A stretch of 64,000 nt of DNA from Paenibacillus naphthalenovorans (GCF_900099895.1 NZ_FNDY01000020.1:1-64000), one strand, 5' to 3'. Counted from the first letter of the stretch, positions 34,019 to 45,524 are shown. The notes: generated from the sequence alone by a model not told the origin. Made by a program: numbers and translations.

Positions 34019-34033
34019 TATATTTAATTAAAA

Positions 34034-34050
34034 TGTTATAAAACATTACA
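34034..34050. promoter_or_regulatory. GlnR/TnrA box upstream of acetamidase
   Basis: TGTTA-TAAAACA-TTACA, an exact match to TGTNAN7TNACA, centred about 59 bp before the inferred start point. Nitrogen-limitation control is consistent with an ammonia-releasing amidase. The same core occurs before nirBD. Confidence 0.65.
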
Positions 34051-34251
34051 TAAAAATGGGGCGGTATAACTGGAACAGAATCGTTTTCCAAGCGGCGATG
34101 TATAAATCTTCTTAAATGTTGTCAACAGTAATCATGACGAAATGAACTTTTCCTTTGGTTGAAACCATCAGTCATCCTGATTTACGATGAAACCATAAAC
34201 CTTTGTCTGAATAGCGGCAAAGGCAAGTTACAATCAAAGGGGGCTTTTCTA
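34051..34251. other. Region upstream of mtlA
   Basis: About 200 bases. It contains the direct repeat TGAAACCAT at 34161-34169 and 34189-34197 (28 bp apart), and a CCTTTG/CAAAGG pair at 34199-34222. A TTGTCA lies at about 34119. MtlR or CcpA sites are expected here, but I cannot assign a site with confidence. Confidence 0.35.
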
Positions 34252-35670
34252 GTGAATACAGCTGCGGCGCAGCAGTCATCGTCCGGCGGGGTTCGGGTAG
34301 CTGTACAACGTTTCGGCCGATTCCTGAGCGGCATGGTCATGCCGAATATGGGCGCTTTCATAGCATGGGGTTTGATTACGGCTTTATTTATTCCGACAGG
34401 ATGGTTTCCTAACGAGTACCTGGCCAAGCTGGTAAATCCTATGATCACTTACCTGCTTCCCATTCTTATCGGGTATACCGGGGGACAGATCATTCACGGT
34501 TCCCGCGGCGGGGTCATCGGCGCTGTGGTAACGATGGGAGTCGTAGTAGGTGCGACCATTCCCATGTTTTTGGGGGCTATGATCGTCGGACCGGCTTCGG
34601 CGTGGGTTTTGAAGCAGTTTGACAAAGCGGTCGACGGCAAAATCCGTTCCGGTTTTGAAATGCTCGTCAATAACTTTTCAGCCGGGATTATCGGGGGCGC
34701 GTTAGCTCTGGTAGCGTATACGGGCGTAGGCCCGGTCGTTCAAGTGATCAGCAATACCTTGGCGGCAGGGGTCCAATTCCTGATCAATGCCGGGTTGCTT
34801 CCGCTGGCTAATATCCTGATTGAGCCGGGTAAAGTTCTTTTCCTGAATAACGCGATCAATCATGGCGTCTTGGGTCCGATTGCTTTGGATCAATCGGCCA
34901 AAACAGGGCAATCGATCATTTTCATGCTGGAATCGAATCCGGGACCGGGGCTCGGTATTCTGCTCGCTTACTGGCTGGTAGGGCGCGGTACGGCGAAGCA
35001 ATCCGCACCCGGTGCAGCGGTTATCCATTTCTTTGGCGGAATCCATGAGATTTATTTCCCTTATATTCTGATGAATCCGCGCCTGATTTTGGCTGCGATT
35101 ACAGGCGGTGTAGTCGGAACGTTCACATTCTCCTTATTTCAAGCCGGACTGGTGGCTACGCCATCGCCGGGGAGTATTTTCGCTTACATCGCGATGGCGC
35201 CCAGAGGCGGGCTGTTCCCGGTATTGGCGGGTGTCCTGACGGCAACCGTCGCTTCATTCCTGGTTGCGTCGCTTCTGCTCAAAATGAGCCGTAAGGCAGA
35301 GCAGGAAGGCGATTTGGAGCAGGCTGCCGAGAAGATGAAGCAAATGAAAAACGCGGGTAAGGCCGAAGCAGTGGCGGTGGCAGAGAACAAGAAATCCGAA
35401 GTGAACAAAATCGTATTTTCTTGTGATGCCGGGATGGGCTCCAGCGCGATGGGGGCATCCATTTTAAGGAAGAAAATGAAAGAAGCGGGCGTTGAAGTGA
35501 CGGTCATTAATACCGCAATCAGCGAGATTCCGCAGGACGCGGATATCGTGATTACACATAAAACGCTGACCGATCGCGCGAAGGTGCAAGCGCCGAACGC
35601 CGAGCACATTTCGATCGACAACTTCCTGAAGAGCCCGGAATACGAAGAGCTCGTCAAGCGGTTAAGCTAA
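34252..35670 (+). CDS. mtlA: Mannitol PTS EIICB component
   Basis: A 472-residue permease/phosphotransferase. The EIIC domain (residues about 15-350) has many membrane segments and the family motifs GGQIIHGSRGGVIGAV and HFFGGIHEIYFPYILMNP. The EIIB domain follows a charged Ala/Lys/Glu linker and carries the phosphorylatable Cys391 in VFSCDAGMGSSAMGAS. EIIA is the separate mtlF. I use GTG 34252, which has GGGGG nine bases upstream; the in-frame ATG 31 codons earlier lies in the control region. It heads the mannitol operon. Confidence 0.96.
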   Translation: MNTAAAQQSSSGGVRVAVQRFGRFLSGMVMPNMGAFIAWGLITALFIPTGWFPNEYLAKLVNPMITYLLPILIGYTGGQIIHGSRGGVIGAVVTMGVVVGATIPMFLGAMIVGPASAWVLKQFDKAVDGKIRSGFEMLVNNFSAGIIGGALALVAYTGVGPVVQVISNTLAAGVQFLINAGLLPLANILIEPGKVLFLNNAINHGVLGPIALDQSAKTGQSIIFMLESNPGPGLGILLAYWLVGRGTAKQSAPGAAVIHFFGGIHEIYFPYILMNPRLILAAITGGVVGTFTFSLFQAGLVATPSPGSIFAYIAMAPRGGLFPVLAGVLTATVASFLVASLLLKMSRKAEQEGDLEQAAEKMKQMKNAGKAEAVAVAENKKSEVNKIVFSCDAGMGSSAMGASILRKKMKEAGVEVTVINTAISEIPQDADIVITHKTLTDRAKVQAPNAEHISIDNFLKSPEYEELVKRLS

Positions 35671-35688
35671 TTCAATTGCAGTATATTT

Positions 35689-35711
35689 AACGCTGGCATT
35701 CTGCCGGCGTT
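35689..35711 (+). terminator. Hairpin between mtlA and mtlR
   Basis: AACGCTGGCA and TGCCGGCGTT around a TTC loop. No T-run follows, so it is probably an mRNA-processing or stability element rather than a full terminator. Confidence 0.45.
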
Positions 35712-35744
35712 ATCTCCATTTTGTAAAAGAGGAGATTGTCCGTT

Positions 35745-37817
35745 ATGAACATTTCCAACCGACAACGACAAATCCTGGAGCTGCTGCTGAACCGCAAGGA
35801 TGAGATCACGGCAGGAGAAATTGCCGCTGAAATCAAAGTCAGCACGAGAACGGTTCACAGAGAGCTGTCGGAGTTGGAGGAAATTCTGGCGGCCTATGAC
35901 GTCTCACTGCACAAAAAATCCGGCATCGGCATCCAAATTCAAGCTGAACCGGAACAGCTGGAGAAGTTCAAACGGAGTCTCTCCCACATGGGTACAGTGG
36001 AATTCTCGGCGGAGGAACGAAAAGCATTGATGCTTTGCCTGCTTTTGGAAGCCGAAGAACCGGTGAAGCTGTTTGCTCTGGCGCATGATTTGCATGTTAC
36101 CGTACCGACGGTCAGCAGTGATCTGGACGACCTGGAGGATTGGATTCAGAAAAGCGGTCTTACCTTGGTGCGGCGAAGAGGGTATGGCGTGCTTCTCGGC
36201 GGATCTGAAGCGAATAAACGCGAAGCCATATGCCGGCTGGCCCGCAAGCATCTGGATGATTCCGATTTGTTCGGAAAAATCGCAAGCGGACCGCTTCATC
36301 CGCTTACCGGACGGCTGCTTGCGATGATAGGTAAAGAGCATTGGATGGATGTGGAGCAAGCGCTATGGCAGATGGAGGACCGGTGGCCCTTGGAGCTGTC
36401 GGAGGCGGCCTATACCGATCTCTTGATCCGGTTGTCCGTGGCGCTTACGCGAATCAGGCAGGGCAAGACGATCGAGCCGGACCGAAGAGGAGTCCCGGAT
36501 ACCGGCGAAACCGTCCGTGAGGGTGCGGTCAGGGATCAAATGGTGCGTCATTTATCCGAAACACTGCATCTTTCCTTGCCTCCGGAGGAAGCCGATTATA
36601 TAGCCGGGCTATTCGATGAAAATGGGGAGGCCCGCACCAACAGCCTGCTGCCTCAAGATGATCTGAGCTTGCTGGAGACCGTTCAAAAGCTTATACGCCG
36701 CGTAGAGGATCAGACCGGTGTTCCGTTGAGTGAAGACCGTTCCTTGAGGGACGGTCTAATCAAGCACATTGAGCCTGCATTGCAGAGGATCAGGGAAGGC
36801 GTGCAGATCCGCAATCCGCTGCTTGCCCAAATCAAAAAAGATTATGAGCATCTGTTTGGATATGTCAGGCAAGCGGTAGACGAAATTATTACCGGATTTG
36901 CAGTGCCGGATGAGGAAATCGGATTTCTGGTCATGCATTTCGGGGCGTCTTTGGAACGTCTGAAGCAGTTTTCCCGGAATGTAAGGGCCATCGTGGTGTG
37001 TACCAGCGGCATCGGATCCTCAAAGCTGCTGGCTATCCGTCTGGAGAAGGAGCTTCCCCAAATTGACATCGTCGACAATGTATCCTGGTACGAAGCGGCC
37101 AGATTTCCCGCAGAGGCTTACGATTTGATCATATCCACCGTGGATCTTCCGCTGGAACCGGATCAATACTTCAAGCTGAGCCCTCTGCTGACCAAAGAAG
37201 AGACGGAGAAACTGCGGCAATATGTTCAAAATATCACCTTAAAACGGGCTCCGGCCGACCTTCCCGAACCCTTACAGGGAACCCCGGCTTTGGACCGTTT
37301 AAGATCGTTAAAAGCTTATTTAAACGAAACGGTCTGCCTGATGGATCATTTTGAAGTATATCGCTTGTCCAATAGCCCGGATTTGCGGCAAACGTTACGG
37401 CAGGCTTGCGAAGAGGTCCGCAAGGACGGGGCGTTGGCGAGGCCCGAACCGGTCGTCGAGCAGCTGCTTGAGAGGGAACGATACGGGAGTCAAATCATCC
37501 CGGATACCGGACTTGCTTTATTTCATACCAGAAGCGAGCATATCACAAGGCCGCTGCTGTCTTTGTTCAGGTTAAGCAATGCTCTGACCCTGGATCCCGA
37601 GCATCCCGCGCAGGTTCGCGAGCTTTTACTGATGCTAGGGCCGCGGGAGCTTTCCAAAGAAGGTCTGGAAGTCCTGAGCGAGATTAGCGCCATGCTGCTT
37701 CTGCCGGATATGATTCGGATGCTGGAGAACGGGACGACAGAGCAAATCAGGCAGTTTATATCGAATGAGCTCGCAGGCTTTTTTGAAAATAAAATGGAAA
37801 TGGAGAGGGTTATCTAG
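35745..37817 (+). CDS. mtlR: Mannitol operon activator MtlR
   Basis: A 690-residue PRD-type activator. An N-terminal HTH (residues 1-60, RQRQILELLLNRKDEITAGE) is followed by a second helical HTH-like region, two PTS-regulation domains (about 200-305 and 315-410), an EIIB-like domain with Cys419 in VVCTSGIGSSK, and an EIIA-like domain with His594 in LFHTRSEH. In B. subtilis MtlR, Cys419 and a histidine near 599 are the controlling residues, so regulation by HPr and MtlA/MtlF phosphorylation is expected. The start has AGAGGAGA ten bases upstream. It sits inside the operon it should regulate. Confidence 0.95.
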   Translation: MNISNRQRQILELLLNRKDEITAGEIAAEIKVSTRTVHRELSELEEILAAYDVSLHKKSGIGIQIQAEPEQLEKFKRSLSHMGTVEFSAEERKALMLCLLLEAEEPVKLFALAHDLHVTVPTVSSDLDDLEDWIQKSGLTLVRRRGYGVLLGGSEANKREAICRLARKHLDDSDLFGKIASGPLHPLTGRLLAMIGKEHWMDVEQALWQMEDRWPLELSEAAYTDLLIRLSVALTRIRQGKTIEPDRRGVPDTGETVREGAVRDQMVRHLSETLHLSLPPEEADYIAGLFDENGEARTNSLLPQDDLSLLETVQKLIRRVEDQTGVPLSEDRSLRDGLIKHIEPALQRIREGVQIRNPLLAQIKKDYEHLFGYVRQAVDEIITGFAVPDEEIGFLVMHFGASLERLKQFSRNVRAIVVCTSGIGSSKLLAIRLEKELPQIDIVDNVSWYEAARFPAEAYDLIISTVDLPLEPDQYFKLSPLLTKEETEKLRQYVQNITLKRAPADLPEPLQGTPALDRLRSLKAYLNETVCLMDHFEVYRLSNSPDLRQTLRQACEEVRKDGALARPEPVVEQLLERERYGSQIIPDTGLALFHTRSEHITRPLLSLFRLSNALTLDPEHPAQVRELLLMLGPRELSKEGLEVLSEISAMLLLPDMIRMLENGTTEQIRQFISNELAGFFENKMEMERVI

Positions 37818-38254
37818 TGAGTATTTTATCGAAGGACAAAGTCAAGCTGAATGCCAAAGTACAGGACAAATATGAAGCGATTCGCATGGCCGGACAGCTG
37901 CTCGTCGATGCGGGCCACGCTTCCGTCGAATATATCGATAAAATGATTGAGCGAGAACAAACCTTGTCCACTTATATGGGCGGGGGCTTGGCTATTCCTC
38001 ACGGCACCAAGGATTCCAAGGAGCTGATCCGCTCCACGGGGCTGTCGATTGTCCAAATTCCCGAGGGCGTCGATTTCGGAGATGGAGAAAAAGCGCATCT
38101 GGTCGTGGGCATTGCCGCGGCAGGGGATGATCATCTGGACATTTTGACGAATGTGGCGATGATATGTTCCGATGACGATAACCTGGAGCGTATCCTTAAA
38201 GCATCTACGGCGGAAGAAATGATCGCGATCTTCGAAAGCGGGATGGAAGCATGA
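37817..38254 (+). CDS. mtlF: Mannitol PTS EIIA component
   Basis: A 145-residue EIIA of the mannitol/fructose class. The phosphorylated histidine is His62 in GLAIPHGTKDS. It hands phosphate from HPr to the EIIB domain of MtlA. GTG start overlaps the mtlR stop codon by one base, and it overlaps mtlD by four, so translation is coupled. Confidence 0.96.
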   Translation: MSILSKDKVKLNAKVQDKYEAIRMAGQLLVDAGHASVEYIDKMIEREQTLSTYMGGGLAIPHGTKDSKELIRSTGLSIVQIPEGVDFGDGEKAHLVVGIAAAGDDHLDILTNVAMICSDDDNLERILKASTAEEMIAIFESGMEA

Positions 38255-39408
38255 GGGCGGTCCATTTCGGAGCGGGAAACATTGGCAGAGGGTTTATCGG
38301 ACTGCTGCTGTCGAGATCGGGATATGAGGTTTGCTTTGTCGACGTGAACGACACGCTCGTTTCCTTGCTTCAGCAAAGAGGCGAATATACGGTAACCTTG
38401 GCGAACGAAGCCCAAGAGGCGGCGGTCGTGAGGGGCGTTACGGCAATCAACGGAAAAGATCTGGAAAGGGTAGCCGAGGCGGTTGCGAATGCGGACCTGG
38501 TCACAACGGCTGTCGGAGTTACGATTCTCAAGCACATTGCCGAAGGAATTGCCAAAGGCATTGAACAGCGCCTTTCGCGCTCCAACGCCCCTCTGCATAT
38601 TATTGCCTGTGAAAATGCGATCGGCGGAAGCACGCAGTTAAAGGAGCATGTGTATTCCCATTTGAGCGGAGAGATGCGCAGCAAAGCGGATCAATATACA
38701 GCTTTTCCGGATGCCGCGGTAGACCGGATCGTACCGATCCAGCATCATGAGGATCCGCTTCACGTAACGGTGGAGCCGTTTTATGAGTGGGTGGTTGACC
38801 GTTCTGGGATGATCGAGGGGTTTACCGAAATCCAGGGCGTTCATTATGTGGACGAATTGACGCCTTATATTGAACGCAAACTTTTTACCGTCAATACGGG
38901 GCACTGCTGCGCTGCCTATCTCGGATACCTGCAAGGCTTCCAGACGATTCAGGAAGCGATGGCGGACCAGGGTATTACAGCGCAGGTTCGGCAGGTATTG
39001 GAGGAAACCGGCGAACTGCTGGTGAAGAAGTACGCTTTTGATCCGCAGGAACATAAGAACTATATTCATAAAATTCTGGACCGTTTCCGTAATCCTTATT
39101 TGACGGATGAGGTCATACGGGTAGGGCGTTCGCCTATCCGCAAGCTGTCTCCGAACGACCGGCTGGTTCGTCCGGCCCTTCAGGCGTTTGAGCTGGGAAT
39201 GACGCCGAATCATCTGGCACGGGCTATGGCTGCCGCCCTGCTGTTCGATCATACGGAAGATCCGGAAGCCGTGGAACTGCAGTCAACCATTCAAGCTATG
39301 GGACTGGGCCGGGCGGTGACTCATTATACAGGCATCCCGGAGAATCATCCGGTGCATGGGCTGATTTTGGAGCATGTTCATCAATTAAAGCAGCAGGTTC
39401 ATTCGTAA
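38251..39408 (+). CDS. mtlD: Mannitol-1-phosphate 5-dehydrogenase
   Basis: A 385-residue NAD-dependent dehydrogenase that turns mannitol-1-phosphate into fructose-6-phosphate. It begins with the nucleotide-binding motif VHFGAGNIGRGFIG. The catalytic block is ERKLFTVNTGHCCAAYLGY, with Lys, Asn and His of the polyol-specific long-chain family. ATG overlaps mtlF (ATGA). Length agrees with B. subtilis MtlD. Confidence 0.97.
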   Translation: MRAVHFGAGNIGRGFIGLLLSRSGYEVCFVDVNDTLVSLLQQRGEYTVTLANEAQEAAVVRGVTAINGKDLERVAEAVANADLVTTAVGVTILKHIAEGIAKGIEQRLSRSNAPLHIIACENAIGGSTQLKEHVYSHLSGEMRSKADQYTAFPDAAVDRIVPIQHHEDPLHVTVEPFYEWVVDRSGMIEGFTEIQGVHYVDELTPYIERKLFTVNTGHCCAAYLGYLQGFQTIQEAMADQGITAQVRQVLEETGELLVKKYAFDPQEHKNYIHKILDRFRNPYLTDEVIRVGRSPIRKLSPNDRLVRPALQAFELGMTPNHLARAMAAALLFDHTEDPEAVELQSTIQAMGLGRAVTHYTGIPENHPVHGLILEHVHQLKQQVHS

Positions 39409-39420
39409 GGGAGGTACATC

Positions 39421-41148
39421 ATGTCGAATCAGTTAACGGGTATCGCCGCTTCTCCCGGCTTGGCCATTGCCAAAGTCTACCGGCTGAACAACTCGGCTCA
39501 TATCCCCGTTCGCAGTACCGTGACGGATCCGAAGCAGGAGGTTCAGCGCTTCCGGCAAGCCGTCGAGCAGGCGAAGCAGGAGCTGGAATCCATTCGGGAG
39601 CTGACCGAAGCGAAGCTCGGCGCCCAGAAAGCCGAAATATTCGAATCGCATTTGCTTTCGCTTGAGGATCCGGATTTCATAGATGTCATTATGGATAACA
39701 TCGAGCAGGAAGGAATCAACGCGGAATACGCGCTTTATGAAGTTTCACAAGCATTTATCAATACATTGATGGCCATGGATAACGAGCTCTTAAGGGAGCG
39801 GGCGGCAGATGTGCGCGACGTATCCGGCCGCTTGATGAGCGGATTGCGCGGAGAGAAATATACTACCGTTTCAGATATTGCGGAGGAGTCCATCATAATA
39901 GCCGAGGATCTTTCGCCGTCGGATACGGCGCAGCTTAACCTGGATGTCGTGCGGGGCTTTATTACGGAAATCGGCAGCCGGACATCCCATTCCGCGATCA
40001 TGGCCCGTTCTCTGGGCATCCCGGCGATTGTCGGCGTCGGCGCCGCCGCAGGAGACATTCCGGCGGGGGTTACCGTCATTATGGATGCCTCGGAAGGACG
40101 TATTGTGGTCGATCCGACTGAAGAGGAACTGAATGCTTACCGTGCGAAGAAAAAACAGTTTGACCGCCGTCAGGCCGAACTGAGCAAGCTGAAGGATCAA
40201 CCCACGGTCTCCAAAGACGGCCGTCAGGTCGAGCTCGCCGCCAATATCGGCAGCGTTGAAGACGTGCAGAAGGCGATTGACAACGGCGCGGAAGCCATCG
40301 GACTGTTCCGAACGGAATTTTTATATATGGGACGGAGCTCTTTTCCGACCGAAGAGGAGCAATTCAAGGTTTACAAGTATGTGCTCGAAAAAATGGAGGG
40401 AAAGCCTGTCGTGATCCGGACGCTGGATATCGGGGGCGACAAGGAGCTCCCGTACCTGGAGCTTCCGAAGGAGAGCAATCCTTTCCTGGGCCTGCGTGCC
40501 GTCCGCCTTTGCCTCGACCGGCAGGACCTATTCCGTACGCAGCTTCGCGCGCTTCTGCGGGCAAGCCGTTACGGCCAGCTGAAGATTATGTTCCCGATGA
40601 TCGCCGTTCTCGAGGAGCTGCTGGAGGCCAAGCGTCTGCTCCAGGAGGAAAAGGACAAGCTTATTCAAGAAGGCGAGACGGTAGCCGATCGCATTGAAGT
40701 AGGCATGATGATTGAGGTGCCTGCAGCGGCGCTTGCGGCGGACAGCTTTGCCGCAGAGGTCGATTTTTTCAGCATCGGGACCAACGATCTGATTCAATAT
40801 ACCATGGCTGCAGACCGGATGAACGAAACGGTATCGTACCTGTATCAGCCGCTGCATCCTTCCATTCTCCGACTCATTCAAATGGTCATTCGGGCGGCCG
40901 AGCGGGAAGGCAAATGGGTCGGCATGTGCGGGGAGATGGCCGGCGATGCCACGGCGATTCCTCTGCTGCTGGGACTGGGGCTGCATGAGTTCAGCATGAG
41001 CGCCGGTTCGATCCTGCCCGCCAGGGCGCTGATCCGCGAGCTTTCTCAAGAGGAATGGGCCGTTCACGCCGGGCGTGCGCTTGCGATGAGAAGCCAGAAT
41101 GAAATCAAAGAGGTTGTTCAAATGCTGACAAGGAGTGATTCCAAGTGA
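39421..41148 (+). CDS. ptsI: PTS enzyme I
   Basis: A 575-residue phosphoenolpyruvate:protein phosphotransferase. The HPr-binding helical part is followed by the phosphohistidine domain with His190 in [15 protein letters not shown], and by the PEP-binding TIM barrel with [30 protein letters not shown] and active Cys503 in GMCGEMAGD. The gene is 12 bases after mtlD, preceded by AAGGGAGG, and shares the mannitol operon, which is unusual. Enzyme I is usually encoded by a ptsHI operon. Confidence 0.96.
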   Translation: MSNQLTGIAASPGLAIAKVYRLNNSAHIPVRSTVTDPKQEVQRFRQAVEQAKQELESIRELTEAKLGAQKAEIFESHLLSLEDPDFIDVIMDNIEQEGINAEYALYEVSQAFINTLMAMDNELLRERAADVRDVSGRLMSGLRGEKYTTVSDIAEESIIIAEDLSPSDTAQLNLDVVRGFITEIGSRTSHSAIMARSLGIPAIVGVGAAAGDIPAGVTVIMDASEGRIVVDPTEEELNAYRAKKKQFDRRQAELSKLKDQPTVSKDGRQVELAANIGSVEDVQKAIDNGAEAIGLFRTEFLYMGRSSFPTEEEQFKVYKYVLEKMEGKPVVIRTLDIGGDKELPYLELPKESNPFLGLRAVRLCLDRQDLFRTQLRALLRASRYGQLKIMFPMIAVLEELLEAKRLLQEEKDKLIQEGETVADRIEVGMMIEVPAAALAADSFAAEVDFFSIGTNDLIQYTMAADRMNETVSYLYQPLHPSILRLIQMVIRAAEREGKWVGMCGEMAGDATAIPLLLGLGLHEFSMSAGSILPARALIRELSQEEWAVHAGRALAMRSQNEIKEVVQMLTRSDSK

Positions 41149-41408
41149 AATCCCAAACCTTTACTGTGCTTAATCCTTCCGGATTTCATGCACGGCCTAC
41201 GAAAATATTCGTTCAGACCGCCGGTGCGTTCCCATGCAAAGTGAATGTGATCAAAAACGGAAAAAAAGTAAACGGAAAAAGCTCGTTGAGCATGCTTACG
41301 CTGGGGATTGCCCAAAATGACGAGGTAACGCTGGAAACAGACGGAGAACAAGAAGAGCAGGCGCTTAAAGAATTAGGAGAGCTGCTGGTCAAGATTTACG
41401 AAGAATAG
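41145..41408 (+). CDS. ptsH: HPr phosphocarrier, operon-encoded
   Basis: An 87-residue HPr. His15 in SGFHARP is the PEP-dependent site. Ser46 in VNGKSSLSM aligns with the HPr-kinase site, so it could also act with CcpA. The sequence differs from the B. subtilis HPr outside these motifs ([11 protein letters not shown] in place of LKSIMGVMSLG). GTG overlaps the ptsI stop. The order ptsI then ptsH is the reverse of the usual one. Confidence 0.9.
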   Translation: MKSQTFTVLNPSGFHARPTKIFVQTAGAFPCKVNVIKNGKKVNGKSSLSMLTLGIAQNDEVTLETDGEQEEQALKELGELLVKIYEE

Positions 41409-41412
41409 ATGG

Positions 41413-41461
41413 CATAAAACAGGACACCTGCTTTTGTGAGCGGGTGTCCTTGTTTTATGTC
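41413..41461 (+). terminator. Terminator of the mannitol operon
   Basis: ATAAAACAGGACACC and GGTGTCCTTGTTTTAT arms with a TGCTTTTGTGAGC loop. It also lies at the end of the convergent coat-protein gene. Confidence 0.8.
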
Positions 41462-41483
41462 CATGATATTAAGAGGACGGCGC

Positions 41484-41828
41484 TTAATAAGGGAATTGCG
41501 AGGAATAGCCGCTGAATTGCTGATGCGCTTGTTGCAGCTTTTGCTGCTCTTCAGCCTCCAGCTTATACCAGCCGTTCTGGAACATCAAGTTATACAGCTC
41601 TCTCGCGCTCTGGTGCGTTTCGGTCAAGATCTGGAGCATGTCGTCATGGAGCTGCTGATGGCTGGCTTCACGGACAGCGACATTGAAGCCGTCCGTCAAG
41701 TATTTACACGTACTGAGGCCGTCGTTCAAAAAGTCGCGGTCATTCATCTGCGGTCCTTTGATATTCGGCAGTTGGCCTGACTGCGGATTGGCGATCTCAT
41801 TAGGATTTGGGGCTTGCTGCGTTGGCAT
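41484..41828 (-). CDS. CotF-like spore coat protein
   Basis: A 114-residue protein of the CotF/YhcQ type. A Pro/Asn/Gln-rich start (residues 1-28) is followed by a helical domain (MNDRDFLNDGLSTCKYLTD, then SHQQLHDDMLQILTETHQSARELYNLMFQ) and a Gln-rich tail ending FSGYSSQFPY. GGAGG precedes ATG. The preceding gene on the same strand, 15 bases away, is a related coat protein, so the two form a sporulation operon by inference. Confidence 0.85.
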   Translation of the reverse strand: MPTQQAPNPNEIANPQSGQLPNIKGPQMNDRDFLNDGLSTCKYLTDGFNVAVREASHQQLHDDMLQILTETHQSARELYNLMFQNGWYKLEAEEQQKLQQAHQQFSGYSSQFPY

Positions 41829-41843
41829 GGATCCAACCTCCTT

Positions 41844-42137
41844 TTACTGTGACGTTTGCTGCGGACGAGGCAGATTCGCCATTACGGCGTTATTATTCAC
41901 CTGCAGGTGAGTCAGCAGCTTTTGGTAATGACGTTGATGCATTTGTCCGGCTTTGTCGAACGCTTGTTTCAATTGCGGATTGATCGTTTGTTGGGCGAAA
42001 AAATGAAACTTCTTAAATGCGTTCAGTTCCCAGGACAGCGCATCCTTGAGGTAAAGCAAATCTTTGGTCGTAATCACACGGGGAGGAACGGGTATCGGCA
42101 CTTGAGCCGGAGGATTCATGGTCGTCGTCGTCATCAA
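41844..42137 (-). CDS. CotF-like spore coat protein, partner
   Basis: A 97-residue helical protein. A Thr/Pro-rich head (MMTTTTMNPPAQVPIPVPP) precedes the coat-type helix bundle (TKDLLYLKDALSWELNAFKKF then QAFDKAGQMHQRHYQKLLTHL). It resembles the N-terminal half of CotF-like proteins. AGGAGTACTTTG lies upstream. It is transcribed toward the next coat gene. Confidence 0.8.
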   Translation of the reverse strand: MMTTTTMNPPAQVPIPVPPRVITTKDLLYLKDALSWELNAFKKFHFFAQQTINPQLKQAFDKAGQMHQRHYQKLLTHLQVNNNAVMANLPRPQQTSQ

Positions 42138-42298
42138 AGTACTCCTTTCCTGATTACGAAGTTTTCACTATATATAATGAACATTCAAAGGCGGATTATG
42201 CTCTGGATTAATTTTTGATGAATGAAAATGAATGAAAACTGTGCTAAGATAATAATTCATTGAATGACTACAGGTTCCATAACCAGAAAGGTGACCTC

Positions 42299-43705
42299 AT
42301 GAGCTCTATAACATCCGGGAGGACGGCAAAGGCTGCCAGTACCAAAGATTTCAATCTTTTTTTATTAACCTGGCCGATTTTTTTGGAATTGTTTCTTTTT
42401 ATGCTGATGGGGGCTGTCGATACCTTTATGTTAAGCGCGGTTTCGGACGATGCGGTCTCTGGTGTAGGCGTGGCGCATCAGGTGATTTTTATCGCTATTT
42501 TAGTCCTTGAGGTGATTGGGAACGGTGCGGCGATTGTCGTCGCTCAATACATAGGCTCCAGAAAACCAGCCGACGCGGCCCGAATTTCAGCGACAGCCGT
42601 CACCCTGAACTTAATGATCGGCTTGACGCTGAGCGCAAGCTTTGTTCTCTTTGGAAACCGGCTGCTGCAAGCAGTGAATTTGCAAGGGGATATTTTGCGC
42701 TACGCTCAGATCTATATCGTCATTGTAGGCGGCGGCTTATTTCTTCAGGCAATGATCAACACGTTATCCAGCATAATTCGAACGTACGGGTATACCAAGC
42801 AGTCGATGTTTGTTTCGTTGGGGATGAACGTCATTCATGTAGCGGGTAACTATCTGTTGATTTTCGGTCATTGGGGTTTCCCGGAAATGGGCGTCGCAGG
42901 AGCGGCTTTATCCACGATCCTCAGCCGCGGGATAGCCGTTATCGTCTTTTTTTGGCTGCTGTACCGCATCATGGAGATCAGGGTGAAAGTAAGAGATTAT
43001 GTTGTCCTTTCCAAAGTTTATGTAGGTAAAATACTGAAAATCGGAATTCCATCGGCCTTTGAACAACTGACATATCATGCCTGCCAGACGGTCTTTCTAT
43101 ACTATGTTACCTTCTTGGGGGCTGCGGCGCTGGCTTCCAGACAATATGCAATGAACATTTCGATGTTTATCTTTTTGTTTAGTGCAGCCATCGGGATGGG
43201 GACGGCGATCATCACCGGCCGTCTGGTGGGTGCGGGACGGAAGGATGAAGCTTATTACAGGGTATGGCAAAGCTTGAAATGGGGCCTGTTCCTTACCGTT
43301 CTGGTCGATATCGTCGTGATCCTGTTCCGTGACCCTCTGATCGGCATATTTACGCAGGATCCCGTTATCCTTGGCTTGACTTCACAGGTCATTGTTCTAA
43401 GCCTATTGCTCGAAACCGGGCGTACGTTTAACCTTGTGCTGATCAATTCACTGCGAGCAGCCGGGGATGCGAAATTTCCCGTGTATATGGGTCTGATCTC
43501 GATGGCAGGAATGAGCTTGCCCTTAGGTTATCTCCTTGTATTCCATTTGAATCTCGGATTAGCCGGGGTTTGGCTGGCGATTGCTGCGGATGAATGGACG
43601 CGGGGAATCATTATGTTCTTCCGTTGGCGAAGCAGGACATGGGAAAAGCTGGCGCTGGTCGATTCTTCGGGAAATCCGGTGTCGGCGGCTGCCGGCACAT
43701 CATAA
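42299..43705 (+). CDS. MATE family efflux transporter
   Basis: A 468-residue exporter with twelve hydrophobic segments in two halves. Family signatures are LFMLMGAVDTFMLS near the N-terminus, GNGAAIVVAQYIGSRKP, and SAAIGMGTAIITGRLVGAG in the second half. The start at ATG 42299 has AAAGGTGA six bases upstream. Substrate (Na+ or H+ coupled drug export) cannot be told. It is not obviously linked with the RiPP cluster 10 kb away. Confidence 0.92.
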   Translation: MSSITSGRTAKAASTKDFNLFLLTWPIFLELFLFMLMGAVDTFMLSAVSDDAVSGVGVAHQVIFIAILVLEVIGNGAAIVVAQYIGSRKPADAARISATAVTLNLMIGLTLSASFVLFGNRLLQAVNLQGDILRYAQIYIVIVGGGLFLQAMINTLSSIIRTYGYTKQSMFVSLGMNVIHVAGNYLLIFGHWGFPEMGVAGAALSTILSRGIAVIVFFWLLYRIMEIRVKVRDYVVLSKVYVGKILKIGIPSAFEQLTYHACQTVFLYYVTFLGAAALASRQYAMNISMFIFLFSAAIGMGTAIITGRLVGAGRKDEAYYRVWQSLKWGLFLTVLVDIVVILFRDPLIGIFTQDPVILGLTSQVIVLSLLLETGRTFNLVLINSLRAAGDAKFPVYMGLISMAGMSLPLGYLLVFHLNLGLAGVWLAIAADEWTRGIIMFFRWRSRTWEKLALVDSSGNPVSAAAGTS

Positions 43706-43714
43706 ATAAACGAT

Positions 43715-43750
43715 TAAGAAGGGCTGACCAGCCGGTCAGCCCTTTAAACG
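43715..43750. terminator. Bidirectional terminator, MATE and gdhA
   Basis: AAGGGCTGACC and GGTCAGCCCTT perfect arms around AGCC, then TTAAACG. It separates the convergent genes. Confidence 0.8.
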
Positions 43751-43758
43751 TATCTGTA

Positions 43759-45477
<1,719 letters not shown>

Positions 45478-45515
45478 AAACAAACGCCCTTCTATCTTAT
45501 AGAAAGGCGTTTGGC
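45478..45515 (-). terminator. Terminator of the molybdenum hydroxylase operon
   Basis: AAACGCC and GGCGTTT arms with TTCTAT/ATAGAA inner pairing, followed by TTGCTT on the minus strand. Confidence 0.7.
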
Positions 45516-45524
45516 TTGGCTGTA

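Noticed and set aside
34161..34197. Direct repeats TGAAACCAT before mtlA as MtlR sites
   Set aside because: The 28-bp spacing and sequence do not match a site I can name; listed only as a region feature.
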